DNA from: Adiantum capillus-veneris
Lineage: Eukaryota > Streptophyta > Polypodiopsida > Polypodiales > Pteridaceae
Assembly (NCBI GenBank): GCA_014529385.2
Contig: CM043952.1
Location: forward strand, 155,933,557-155,997,556
Length of the DNA stretch: 64,000 nucleotides
Direction: 5' to 3'
In this document: piece by piece, positions 51,760 through 62,100 of the stretch
How positions within the stretch are numbered: position 1 is the stretch's first letter
Layout of the letters: the number at the start of each line of letters is the position of its first letter
The notes under the pieces: generated by a model
Told to the model about the DNA's origin: nothing
The model's database searches: none
What the model saw: the letters and a program-made list of their open reading frames with translations, nothing else
Translations under genes and position numbers: made by a program

Positions 51760-53925
51760 CTACTCCACATTTGATACCATATCTGAACTTTGATCCAAGT
51801 GTGGCTGATGTGCACGAGTGAGGCCTTCTTTGGCTTTTAGAGCATGTCTTTCTGGAATCTTTATTCTAGAAAATGGTCCTTCTTTGTTGGGTCTCCAGGA
51901 CCAAACAATTGCATCTATAGTTTCCCACACTTGTGGGTCCTTATAGTTGACAGCCCAATAACCCTTCCAACAATTACTGTAAGCTTGAGTATTTGTCATC
52001 CCACTTTTTCTCGCGCAAGGTGCCCAATATTGAATCAAGAGTTTTCTGTAGTTTGGTGATGTAGGCTCATTATCAATGTCAGATAAAGCCATTGCAAGCC
52101 ACACTGGATAGATTTCTGTGTCACTCGGAACAAGCATAAGAAAGTCACCTTGGTGCACATCAGACATAGGGTCAAACTCTTCCCTTGGCCTATCTCGTTG
52201 AGGCCCACAAAAATGATCGTTCAACTCTTGAAGGCCTAGGAATCTTTCTGCTCCTTGTTGCAAATTCATTGTAGTGCTTTGTAGGTGAGAATATTCTTGA
52301 GTTTTTGGCCAAAACATTTCATACAAGACTCCCTCTGATATGATTGCTTTTCCAATCTCTTCAATTACCTTACTCCAATAATCTATCACGGGTCTATAAT
52401 ATCGCGGAATACTTGAACCATTCCCTAAATTTTTCCAAAATTTTATATAGTTCTTTAGCCCCAAAATGACTTCTTCGTGGGCCTTGACATACTCCGCCAT
52501 TTGTACTAGAGGTGGATCTCCATGTGGTAACATTGGCTTGCCTTCTGTGTCTGTTTTCCAAAGGCGAATACTTCCACTCCAACTTGATACACCTACATGT
52601 GCCTTATATTGCATCATTGGTGTCTCATCCTGCATAAAGAACCTGAACTGAAGCGGTTTGGAATGTCCAACAAGTATGTCTTGTCCATCACAAAGATAGC
52701 CATCACAATATTGCTTGAAATCGGGGATCTTTGTGAGAAAAAGTGGAGCTGGAGATGAAGATGAGTTGTTTCGTAATGTATCCATCAAATGTGGCAAAGT
52801 ATAGGTTTGTGTAACTCTCAACTTCTCTGAAAACCTACTAAACATGGCATCTATGTCCTCATGTGTATGCCCAATCATTAAAAATCCCAGCTGGATGGTT
52901 TTGAAAACACCCCTTGCAACAAGCATTGACAAATAGGCAAATAAGTATCGATTTTTGTTTTCCCCTGCACAATTATCCAATTGTAGCAACAAGTTCTCTG
53001 GCAATCTGCGAAATGTTGACCCCAATTCCTCTTCTCCAATTTCTGACGACTGCACAATGGGCTCTTTTCCATCACTCAAGTTATGGTAGTCCAAAGCATC
53101 CCTTGAGTTCAAAGCATGTAGTAGTGAAATATTGCTCCTTGGAAGTCCATTTGTTACTAGATCACCAAGAGGATGCTTATCTATCCTCTCGAGGTTATGT
53201 AAACAATTAGCAATTGAGCCAATTGTAAGATTTGGATCAGCTGGCCACAAACCATTCAAGAGAAAGTGTCCGTAATGACCTTCTCCATGTCCATGAGTGA
53301 TCATGCCAATCAATGCCACCTGTAGATTATATCTTGAATCCACACCCTTGGGAACAATGCGTAATCTAGGAATGGCAGTCTTCTTTTGATCCATCTTATC
53401 ATGGATTATGCATACATATTTTTGTGGTTGAGTTTCTGAATACGTGCGCCATGCATAATATAGGCTTCTGCAACTCTTTTGTTGTGCCATGTGAACTTCT
53501 CTCTCCCTCAAGAGAAGAGCTCTCTCTTCAAGAGAAGGTTTAGCTTCTAACCTTGCCTTGATTGAGCTACAAATATTGCACTTAGAGAACTCACTCGTCT
53601 TTGTTAAAGTGACATGTGGGTACTCTTTGTTCCAAATTCTACCAAAAGAAGATTGGGATAGCTTCTTCTCATAGCCCATTTGGTCAAGTGTCGTGTTGAT
53701 TTCACATAAAATATCCACTTGTTTGTATGTTGATGGAATCACCAATTGAGTCTCTCTTGAGCCATCTAGCAGTGTTCTACTTCTATGTGGCATCTTCTCA
53801 GAGTTGTTTTCCACAAACTCATTTAGTAGTGCTCTTGCTAAACTAGTATGTTGAAGTCCCCTTCTCAATGTACATGTGTTCCCATGTACATATTGGCGCA
53901 CACCATTTTCAAAGTTCTCCTTGTA
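51760..53925 (-). CDS. DUF7869-like transposase-type protein, copy 2, C-terminal part
   Basis: This is a 721-codon open stretch in the same frame as 53926-54987, separated from it only by a TGA. Counted from the GTG at 53901, residues 108-111 form CNIC in FSKCNIC. HDKMDQ lies at 167-172, LLLQLDNCAGENKNRY at about 304-319 and GFLMIGHTHEDIDAMFSRF at about 339-357. Asp168, Asp309 and Glu348/Asp349/Asp351 are spaced like a D-D-E/D nuclease of the RNase H fold. Family resemblance to DUF7869 is from memory of these motifs. Transposase function is inferred, supported by multiple dispersed copies. No terminal repeats were found. Confidence 0.75.
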   Translation of the reverse strand, partial: YKENFENGVRQYVHGNTCTLRRGLQHTSLARALLNEFVENNSEKMPHRSRTLLDGSRETQLVIPSTYKQVDILCEINTTLDQMGYEKKLSQSSFGRIWNKEYPHVTLTKTSEFSKCNICSSIKARLEAKPSLEERALLLREREVHMAQQKSCRSLYYAWRTYSETQPQKYVCIIHDKMDQKKTAIPRLRIVPKGVDSRYNLQVALIGMITHGHGEGHYGHFLLNGLWPADPNLTIGSIANCLHNLERIDKHPLGDLVTNGLPRSNISLLHALNSRDALDYHNLSDGKEPIVQSSEIGEEELGSTFRRLPENLLLQLDNCAGENKNRYLFAYLSMLVARGVFKTIQLGFLMIGHTHEDIDAMFSRFSEKLRVTQTYTLPHLMDTLRNNSSSSPAPLFLTKIPDFKQYCDGYLCDGQDILVGHSKPLQFRFFMQDETPMMQYKAHVGVSSWSGSIRLWKTDTEGKPMLPHGDPPLVQMAEYVKAHEEVILGLKNYIKFWKNLGNGSSIPRYYRPVIDYWSKVIEEIGKAIISEGVLYEMFWPKTQEYSHLQSTTMNLQQGAERFLGLQELNDHFCGPQRDRPREEFDPMSDVHQGDFLMLVPSDTEIYPVWLAMALSDIDNEPTSPNYRKLLIQYWAPCARKSGMTNTQAYSNCWKGYWAVNYKDPQVWETIDAIVWSWRPNKEGPFSRIKIPERHALKAKEGLTRAHQPHLDQSSDMVSNVE

Positions 53926-54987
53926 TCAATAAAATGATGTCTTTGGTATTCCATGTAGCTCATACCATGCTCTACAACAAACAATAGAGCCATTTAGCCT
54001 GAATTGGTATCGTGACTTCTCATCTTTCTGATAACATATAGAAAGAACATCATAAACATAATTAGTGCGTGATTTTTGAGACTCTCCCCAAAATTGTTGT
54101 CGTAACCTTGTCACCATATCACGATCTGCAAATTGGCAGCATTTTTGTGCACAACAATCAATGCATGATACCCTTTGAATTGATTTGTTTGAAAGGTAAA
54201 AAGTCGAAGCTCGTGCTGCTTTTGATTTTTGAGTCCTGTTCATGAAAGTGTATCGTCTCTTCCTTGACAACTGGACAACATTACTCCCATCAAGTTTTTT
54301 TCCAACATTGCCATCGTTGGATACATCCTCATATGTAGCATGCATGCCATCAACAGGAACAAAGCAATGTAATGGGCTCCCATTCAACATTGTTGTCTGC
54401 TTGATGGGCCACTTTAGCAAAGTGATGCTACCCACTTCAACCACATCATCAATGCTTGCATTTTCTCTTTCAATACCCACACCCACACAATCAGGACCAA
54501 GTTCCTGAAAGTTGACATAATCATGTGGAAATACATATAAGATGGTCCCTTCATTCATGGTTTGCATCATTGTGTCATCTTTTAAAAGGACCCTCTGATT
54601 TCTCCAAGACTCTCGAATCATTGCTTCAAATTCTGGGCTTGTCATAGGTATTGCATCTGTAACTAGAGGATCAGAATGATCATGTTCTTCATCACCATTG
54701 TAGCTTTTGTGTGGATCAATTAAGTTCCCATTTAATACAAAAGATTGCAAAAGAAGCTTTGACCATCGAACAACACTCCATAATGAGCCTTGGAGAGATG
54801 AAGTATCCATTGTAGGAAAAGGTAGGACCACATCCTTCAAGCATTCCTCCACTAGTATGGAGACATTTCCCAGCCCTATCTTTGTACCACCACAAGTGGA
54901 ATCTGGATCTGTTCTACACACACAACCAATACCAACGATTTCATTGTCAAGTATCATATGTACTTTCTCCCCAGATTCGAAGTCCAT
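53926..54987 (-). CDS. DUF7869-like transposase-type protein, copy 2, N-terminal part
   Basis: 353 codons from MDFESGEKVHMILDN, ending in TGA at 53926-53928. The next codons continue in phase with YKENFENG and then the C-terminal part. The end, CCRAWYELHGIPKTSFY, is a probable helix-turn-helix that commonly precedes the nuclease-like region in such proteins. A Cys cluster, CIDCCAQKCC, lies near residue 275. The only interruption of about 1,075 codons is this TGA, so it is either one mutation, readthrough, or an assembly error. The satellite array begins about 90 bp upstream of the start. Confidence 0.7.
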   Translation of the reverse strand: MDFESGEKVHMILDNEIVGIGCVCRTDPDSTCGGTKIGLGNVSILVEECLKDVVLPFPTMDTSSLQGSLWSVVRWSKLLLQSFVLNGNLIDPHKSYNGDEEHDHSDPLVTDAIPMTSPEFEAMIRESWRNQRVLLKDDTMMQTMNEGTILYVFPHDYVNFQELGPDCVGVGIERENASIDDVVEVGSITLLKWPIKQTTMLNGSPLHCFVPVDGMHATYEDVSNDGNVGKKLDGSNVVQLSRKRRYTFMNRTQKSKAARASTFYLSNKSIQRVSCIDCCAQKCCQFADRDMVTRLRQQFWGESQKSRTNYVYDVLSICYQKDEKSRYQFRLNGSIVCCRAWYELHGIPKTSFY

Positions 54988-55083
54988 CCTGTAAGTAAAA
55001 AGATTACATTGTTAAATCCATAGTTATAGAAAAATACTCTTCAAACAAAAAATCATGCTACAACATGAAAAAGGTTTGCATAG
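54988..55083. other. Short spacer, possible promoter of copy 2
   Basis: Under 100 bases of AT-rich DNA separate the gene start from the satellite. No clear TATA box is seen. Confidence 0.4.
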
Positions 55084-56660
55084 GTTGGACAAGTGGTGAA
55101 CCTTGAGACCAAATCCTCCTTGCTATATTAATGGAAGCAAGGTTGGACAAGTGGTGGACCTTGAAACCAAAGCCTCTTTGCTATATGAGAGCATAGGTTG
55201 GACAAGTGGTGGACCTAGTTGTAATACCCACTGCCACCTATCAACTACTATAGGACTATGCTTTCCAATGTCCAAGTATCCCTTGAGTCTTTCAAGGTTG
55301 AACACGTGGTGGACCTTGAAACAAAAATCCCCTTTCTATATCAGAGCATAGCTTGGACAAGTGGTGGACCTAGTTATAATGCCCAATATCCAAGGTGAAA
55401 TACCTTAGGACTTTTCTACCTTGCTTGCCAATGTTTACGTAGCCCCTCATTTCTTTAATGGAAGTAAGGTTGGACAAGTGGTGGACCTTGAAAGCAAAGC
55501 CTCTTTGCTATATGAGAGCATAGGTTGGACCTAGTTGTAATACCCACTGCCACCTATCAACTACTATAGGACTATGCTTTCCAATGTCCAAGTATCCCTT
55601 GAGTCTTTCAAAGTTGAACACGTGGTGGACCTTGAAACGAAAATCCCCTTTCTATATTAGAAAGGTTGAACACATGGTGGACCTTGAAACAAAAATCCCC
55701 TTTCTTTATCAGAGCATAGCTTGGACAAGTGGTGGACCTAGTTATAATGCCCAATATCCAAGGTGAAACACCTTAGGACCTTGCTACCTTGCTTGCCAAT
55801 GTTTACGTAGCCCCTCATTTCTTTAATGGAAGCAAGGTTGGACAAGTGGTGGACCTTGAAAGCAAAGCCTCTTTGCTATATGAGAGCATAGGTTGGACCT
55901 AGTTGTAATACCCACTGCCACCTATCAACTACTATAGGACTATGCTTTCCAATGTCCAAGAATCCCTTGAGTCTTGCAAGGTTGAACACGTGGTGGACCT
56001 TGAAACCAAATCCCCTTTCTATATCAGAGCATAGCTTGGACAAGTGGTGGACCTAGTTATAATGCCCCTCCTTTCTTTAATGGAAGAAAGGTTGGAAAAG
56101 TGGTGAATCTTGAAACCCAAACCCTTTGGCTATATATAGAGGATATCTTGGACAAGTGGTGGGCTTAGTTGTAGTATCCAATGTCCAAGGTCCAAGGTGA
56201 ACTATGTAAAGACCTTACTTCCAAAAACAAAGTCGTACAAGTGGTTCTCCTTGAAACCAAAACCTCCTTAGTGTATTAGAACATAGCTTGGAGAAGTGGT
56301 GGACTTAGTTGTAATGGTGAATGTCCAAAGCAAACTATTATAGGACCTTGCTTCCCAAATCAAGTTTGGACAAGTGGTGGATCTTGAAACCAAAACCCCC
56401 TTACTCTATTAGAGCATAGCTTAGATAAGTGGTGGACCTAGCTGCCATGGAAAATGTTCAATCTGAACTGCTGCAGGACCTTGCTATTAAATGTCTAAGT
56501 AGAGCTAGCTTCTTTAATGGAATCAAGGTTGGGAAAGTGGTGCATCTTGAAACCAAAAGCCCTTTATTGTATTAGAGCATAGCTTGGACAAGTGAGGGAC
56601 CTAGTTTTAATGTGTGATGTCCAAAGAAAAGTATTACAAGACCTTGCTTTCCAATATTTG
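55084..56660. repeat. Satellite array I, core GGACAAGTGGTGGACCTT
   Basis: Tandem monomers of about 330-370 bp; for example, GGAAG(C/T)AAGGTTGGACAAG occurs at 55133, 55460 and 55828. Each monomer holds several imperfect copies of the 18-base core. Monomers decay toward the right, after about 56100. Short frames here are by-products of the repeat. Confidence 0.9.
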
Positions 56661-57180
56661 AATTGGTCAAGTGGTTAAAACTAAGTATAAAACTTTGACC
56701 ATTTTCTTCTCGAATTGCCAAAAAGCTAGTTTTAGACACCCCTAAATGAAAATGGTTTAGGGTGGCCTTAAACAATGTTTTTTCAAAGACTTGAACAAAA
56801 GGGTTGCCGAAGAGTAATGACAATTTATTGTGGCTTGAAGTGCCTGAGTATGTGAAAACAAGCCTAGGTTTTCCATGAGGCAAAAGGTGACATAATAAGA
56901 ACATTGGAAACTTAGGATTGACCATGTGGCCTAAACTTTGGCAAGTGAAGTGGTGGCCAAGTTTTGTGGCACAGTGTGCACTTGGTCCTATATGTGTTGA
57001 CCACTTGGCTAAATCTAGGACCATAAGGCCAAACCTTTGGCACCTTAAATATAGTATGGGACATAATCTAGAACTGCTATAGTAAATTAGTAGTATAGCT
57101 AATATGTTAATATTTGTATTATATTTAAGTATATGCTAATATAATTTATGTTCAAAATTTCACTAATGAAGAATGTTCCC
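56661..57180. other. Unassigned sequence between satellite blocks
   Basis: No gene or repeat is recognisable. One isolated core-like AAGTGGTGGCC is seen near 56949. Confidence 0.45.
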
Positions 57181-57380
57181 ATTTAGCACTCCAGATGCGG
57201 GGTCTTAGGGCAATGCCACAATGGGGTGACAAGGCAGCGCTTCCACGTGAGGTTTGGGGGTAGCGCTCTTGATGGGGATGTGGAATATAGCGCTCTCGAT
57301 GGCGGGGCTTGGGAGGTTGATTTTGGGATATTGTTCTGGGCGGGGTCCGGGGCAGCGCCCCGGGCGGGGTCAAGGGGCAG
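57181..57380. repeat. GC-rich island with imperfect internal repeats
   Basis: Units containing GGCAGCGC and GGGCGGGGTC recur in a 200-bp GC-rich block within AT-rich DNA. The block contains a near-palindromic GGGGCAGCGCCCCGGGC. The segment stands out in base composition from everything around it. It may be the end of an unrelated element. Confidence 0.6.
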
Positions 57381-57960
57381 CATGTTTTTTTAAGTGAATT
57401 CCTAGTATAGAGTTACACATGTTTTTCATATTTTCAACCATGATTTCTTTAATTTTGGCCATGTGAATTGGTTAACTTTTTATATTGCTTTTGTTTTTTT
57501 TAATCCTATGATAAAACATGGACTTGTAGCATACGTGGCATTCTAATAAACCCTATCAAGATTAGGCACACAGAGAGCGCACGCGCAACGCACGCAGAGA
57601 AAGCAGGCGAGCAGCAAACACACAGAAAGCGCACACGGATCGCACACAGTTGGAGTATATACGCGCGTAGAGGAGCAAGCTCGGCATCGTACACAACACA
57701 CAGGTGGACTGCACAGGATTGAAAGTTCGCGCACAAGATAAAGAAACAGCAGCCTACACAACGCTTTCCAGAAGGGCAGGATCGGGCAGTCTTCTCAGGA
57801 GACATTGCACACCTCACGAATAGAGAAAAAACAGGTATTTCTCTCTCTCTCACTCTCTGTCTTTCTCCATATAGAGAAGATGGTTCTCTGTAACTCTTCT
57901 TGCACACACACTCTCTCGTCAAAAGACAGAGATACATAGTTTAAAAGTATCCCCGCACAC
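57381..57960. other. No gene seen; CT-rich and ACGC-rich low-complexity sequence
   Basis: Short tracts such as (CT)n near 57840-57860 and CACACGC-type runs near 57565-57680. Frames on the minus strand here are Cys/Arg-rich and not credible genes. Confidence 0.5.
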
Positions 57961-58225
57961 ATACACATATTCCCACACATCGTCTTCCTCTCTTCCACAT
58001 ACATAACCACAGTGAAATCTGTTATCTTGCTGTCTCTCTCTTGAAAATACATGGACATATTCCCACACATCGTCTTCCTCACTTCCACATACATAACCAC
58101 AATGAAATCTGTTATCTTGTTGTCTCTCTCTTGAAAATACGTGCACATATTCCCATACATCGTCTTCCTCTCTTCCACATACATAAACATAGTGAAATCT
58201 GTTATCTTTCTCTCTCCTCTCTCTA
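57961..58225. repeat. Tandem repeat, period 90 bp, three units
   Basis: TCCCA(C/T)ACATCGTCTTCCTC recurs at 57971, 58061 and 58151. Units differ at only a few positions. Because 90 is a multiple of three, a minus-strand frame stays open and gives a repeated peptide; this is not evidence for a gene. Confidence 0.9.
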
Positions 58226-59179
58226 AAAAACAGGTATTTATCTCTCTCTCTCTCTCTATCTATCTATCTCTGTATCTTGCTATCTCTCTCTTGAAAATAC
58301 ATGCTCATGTATGTGTGCGTCTGTGTTATCTATGTGTATGTATGTATATTTGTGTTATTTCATTGTAATACTCATACATAATGCAGATACACAATTACAC
58401 TTAATTACGATATGCACACATAGTATATATACATACATAAATATCACAAATAACTAACACATTGTAATACTAGTAAAATTGAATGGAAGACTTACTTGCG
58501 TGATCTGTTAAAGTCGATTCTTGTAGCGAGTTCTGGATGTATGCTGAGCTGATTTTCCTCTAATCCATTTGTAGATATGATTGTAACTTCTGTTTCTCAA
58601 AAATAGTAGTGTTGTTTAGTGATACACCTAATGGACATAAATGGTTTAAACTAGGACATGTAGACCAAAAATACGTGCATTTCTTTGGATGAATATATAC
58701 ACTTTTTGGTGACCCTTACCACAAGTGGTGGACCTTGAGACCAGTGGACTATAAGGACCTCCAAACAATACCTTGTACACTCAATCCTTCTTGGTATCTA
58801 GGTTGGACAAGTGGTGGACCTTATTCAAATTCTCTAACCACTCTCTCTAACATGGTGACATAATTTAGGTGTGATAAATTCATATCTATGCAAACTAATA
58901 TCAGTTTAGGCTTGTTAATTTGAATTTGTTTGAATTTATGTACAATATAATGATTTGAGGTTTGCATATTTGAATTTAGGTGGTATAATGATATCTTTTT
59001 GTGGTAAACTTGAATTTAAAATCAATTTCGCGTGGAATATTTTAAATTTAAGTAGTAAATTTTAAATTTTTATAAAAAAGTTTGAATTTTAAAATTTAGG
59101 CGGGATATTTAAGATTTGGGAGGGATATTTTAAATTTAGGCGGGAAGGTTTTGAATTTATAGCGAGATCTCCCTTACAT
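58226..59179. other. AT-rich DNA with isolated satellite cores
   Basis: Two satellite cores occur at about 58721 and 58802. Between 58990 and 59160 the motif TTTAAATTTAGGCGGGA and variants recur at least three times. No coding region is supported. Confidence 0.5.
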
Positions 59180-62100
59180 AAGAGAGTATAGGTTGGACAA
59201 GTGGTGGACCTTCAAGCTAGAGCATCCATGCTATTGGACATGATAGGTAGGGAATCTAGTTGAATATTGTATGTATAATATATATGTAATAGATCTAGCT
59301 TGGACAAGTGGTGGACCTTGGAACAAAACCCCATGTAAAACATATCATGCACATTCCAAGTGGTCAAAAAAAATATCATTTAAGATATAGCCTTATAGGT
59401 TGGACAAGTGGTGGACCTTAACACCCAGATATTCTTCATATAATGACATAGAGTGGAAAACTGGTGAATCTTGAGACCAAACCATGCTACTAGCGATAAT
59501 AGCTTGGACAAGTGGTGGACCTTGAAAGTAAACCCTCCATCTACGAAATATCGTGGGTTTAAGGTATTTCGATGGAGCCTAGCATCTTGGAGACATCGTG
59601 CATCTTGCTTCTCTTCATGTTTCAATGGAGCCTATCTTGGACAAATGGTGGAGCATCCTTCTCTCCATGTTTCAATGGACCCTAGCTTGGACAAGTGGTG
59701 GACCTTTGCTTCTCTCTATGTTTCAATAGAGTTAGCTTGGACAAGTGGTGGACCTTGGAACCAAACCCCCATATAAAACCTATCATGGTCACTCCAAGTG
59801 GTGAGAAAGAATAACCTTTAAGATATAGCCTTATAGGTTGGACAAGTGGTGGACCTTAACACCCTAATATTCTTAATATAATGACATAGAGTGAAAAAGT
59901 GATGAATCTTGAGACAAAACCACTCATGCTACTAGCACTAATAGCTTGGACAAGTGGTGGACCTTGAACGTAAACCCCCCATGTTTCAATAGAGTTAACT
60001 TCGACAAATGGTGGAGCATCCTTCTCTCCATGTTTCAATGGAGCCTAGCTTAGACAAGTGGTGGACCTTTCCTTCTCTCTATGATTCAATAGAGTTAGCT
60101 TGGACAAGTGGTGGACCTTGGAATCAAAGCCCCATGTAAAACCTATCATGGTCACTCCAAGTGGTAATAAATAATAACCTTTAAGATGTAGCCTTATAGG
60201 TTGGACAAGTGGTGGACCTTAACACGCGCATATACTTAATATAATGACATAGAGTGGAAAAATGGTGAATCTTGAGACAAAACCACTCATGCTACTAGTG
60301 ATAATAGCTTGAACAAGTGGTGGACCTTGAATGTAAACCCCTCATCTACGACATATCGTGGGTTTAATGTTTTTCCATGGAGCCTAGCATCTTGGAGACA
60401 TGGTGCACCTTGATTCTCCTCATGTTTCAATGGAGCCTATCTTGGACAAATGGTGGAGCATCCTTCTCTCCATGTTTCAATGGACCCTAGCTTAGACAAG
60501 GGGTGGAACTTTGCTTCTCTCTATGTTTCAATAGAGTTAGCTTGGACAAGTGGTGGAACTTGGAACCAAACCCCCATGTAAAACCTATCATGGTCATTCC
60601 AAGTGGTGAGAAAGAATACCCTTTAAGATATAGCCTTATAGGTTGGACAAGTGGTGGACCTTAACACCCACATATTCTTAATAAAAGTGGTGAATCTTGA
60701 GACCAAACCACTCAGGCTACTAGCAATAATAGCTTGGACAAGTAGTGGACCTTGAATGTAAACCCCTCATCTACGAAATATCGTGGGTTTAATGCATTTC
60801 GATGGAGCCTAGCATCTTGGAGACATGGTGCAGCTTGCTTCTCGTCATGTTTCAATGGAGCCTATCTTGGACAAATGGTGGAGCATCCTTCTCTCCATGT
60901 TTCAATGGACCCTAGCTTGGACAAGTGCTGGACCTTTGTTTCTCTCTATGTTTCAATAGAGTTAGCTTGGACAAGTGGTGGACCTTGGAACCAAACCCCC
61001 ATGTAAAACCTATCATGGTCACTCCAAGTGGTAATAAAGAATAACCTTTAAGATGTAGCCTTATAGGTTGGACAAGTGGTGGACCTTAACACGCGCATAT
61101 TCTTAGTATATTGACATAGAGTGGAAAAGTGGTGAATCTTGAGACCAAACCACTCAGGCTACTACCAATAATAGCTTGGACAAGTGTGGACCTTGAATGT
61201 AAACCCCTCATCTATGACATATCGTGGGTTTAATGTTTTTCGATGGAGCCTAGCATCTTGAAGACATGGTGCACCTTGCTTCTCCTCATGTTTCAATGGA
61301 GCCTACCTTGGACAAATGGTGGAGCATCCTTCTCTCCATGTTTCAATGGACCCTAGGTTAGACAAGGGGTGGACCTTTGCTTCTCTCTATGTTTCAATAG
61401 AGTTAGCTTGGACAAGTGGTGGACCTTGGAACCAAACCCCCATGTAAAACCTCTCATGGTCACTCCAAGTAGTAAGAAAGAATAACCTTTAAGATGTAGC
61501 CTTATAGGTTGGACAAGTGGTGGACCTTAACACCCACATATTCTTAATAAAAGTGGTGAATCTTGAGACCAAACCACTCAGGCTACTAGCAATAATAGCT
61601 TGGACAAGTGGTGGACCTTGAATGTAAACCCCTCATCTACGAAATATCGTGGGTTTAATGTATTTCGATGGAGCTTAGCATCTTGGAGACATGGTGCAGC
61701 TTGCTTCTCGTCATGTTTCAATGGAGCCTATCTTGGACAAATGGTGGAGCATCCTTCTCTCCATGTTTCAATGGACCCTAGGTTGGACAAGTGGTGGACC
61801 TTTGTTTCTCTCTATGTTTCAATAGAGTTAGCTTGGACAAGTAGTGGACCTTGGAACCAAACACCCATGTCAAAACCTATCATGGTCACTCCAAGTGGTA
61901 GTAAAGAATAACCTTTAAGATGTAGCCTTATAGGTTGGACAAGTGGTGGACCTTAACACGCGCATATTCTTAATATAATGCAATAGAGTGGAAAAGTGGT
62001 GAATCTTGAGACCAAACCACTCAGGCTACTACCAATAATAGCTTGGACAAGTGTTGGACCTTGAATGTAAATCCCTCATCTACGACATATCGTGGGTTTA

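Noticed and set aside
57506..58190. Cys- and Arg-rich minus-strand frames
   Set aside because: They overlap CT/CA low-complexity sequence and the 90-bp tandem repeat; no domain or consistent start.
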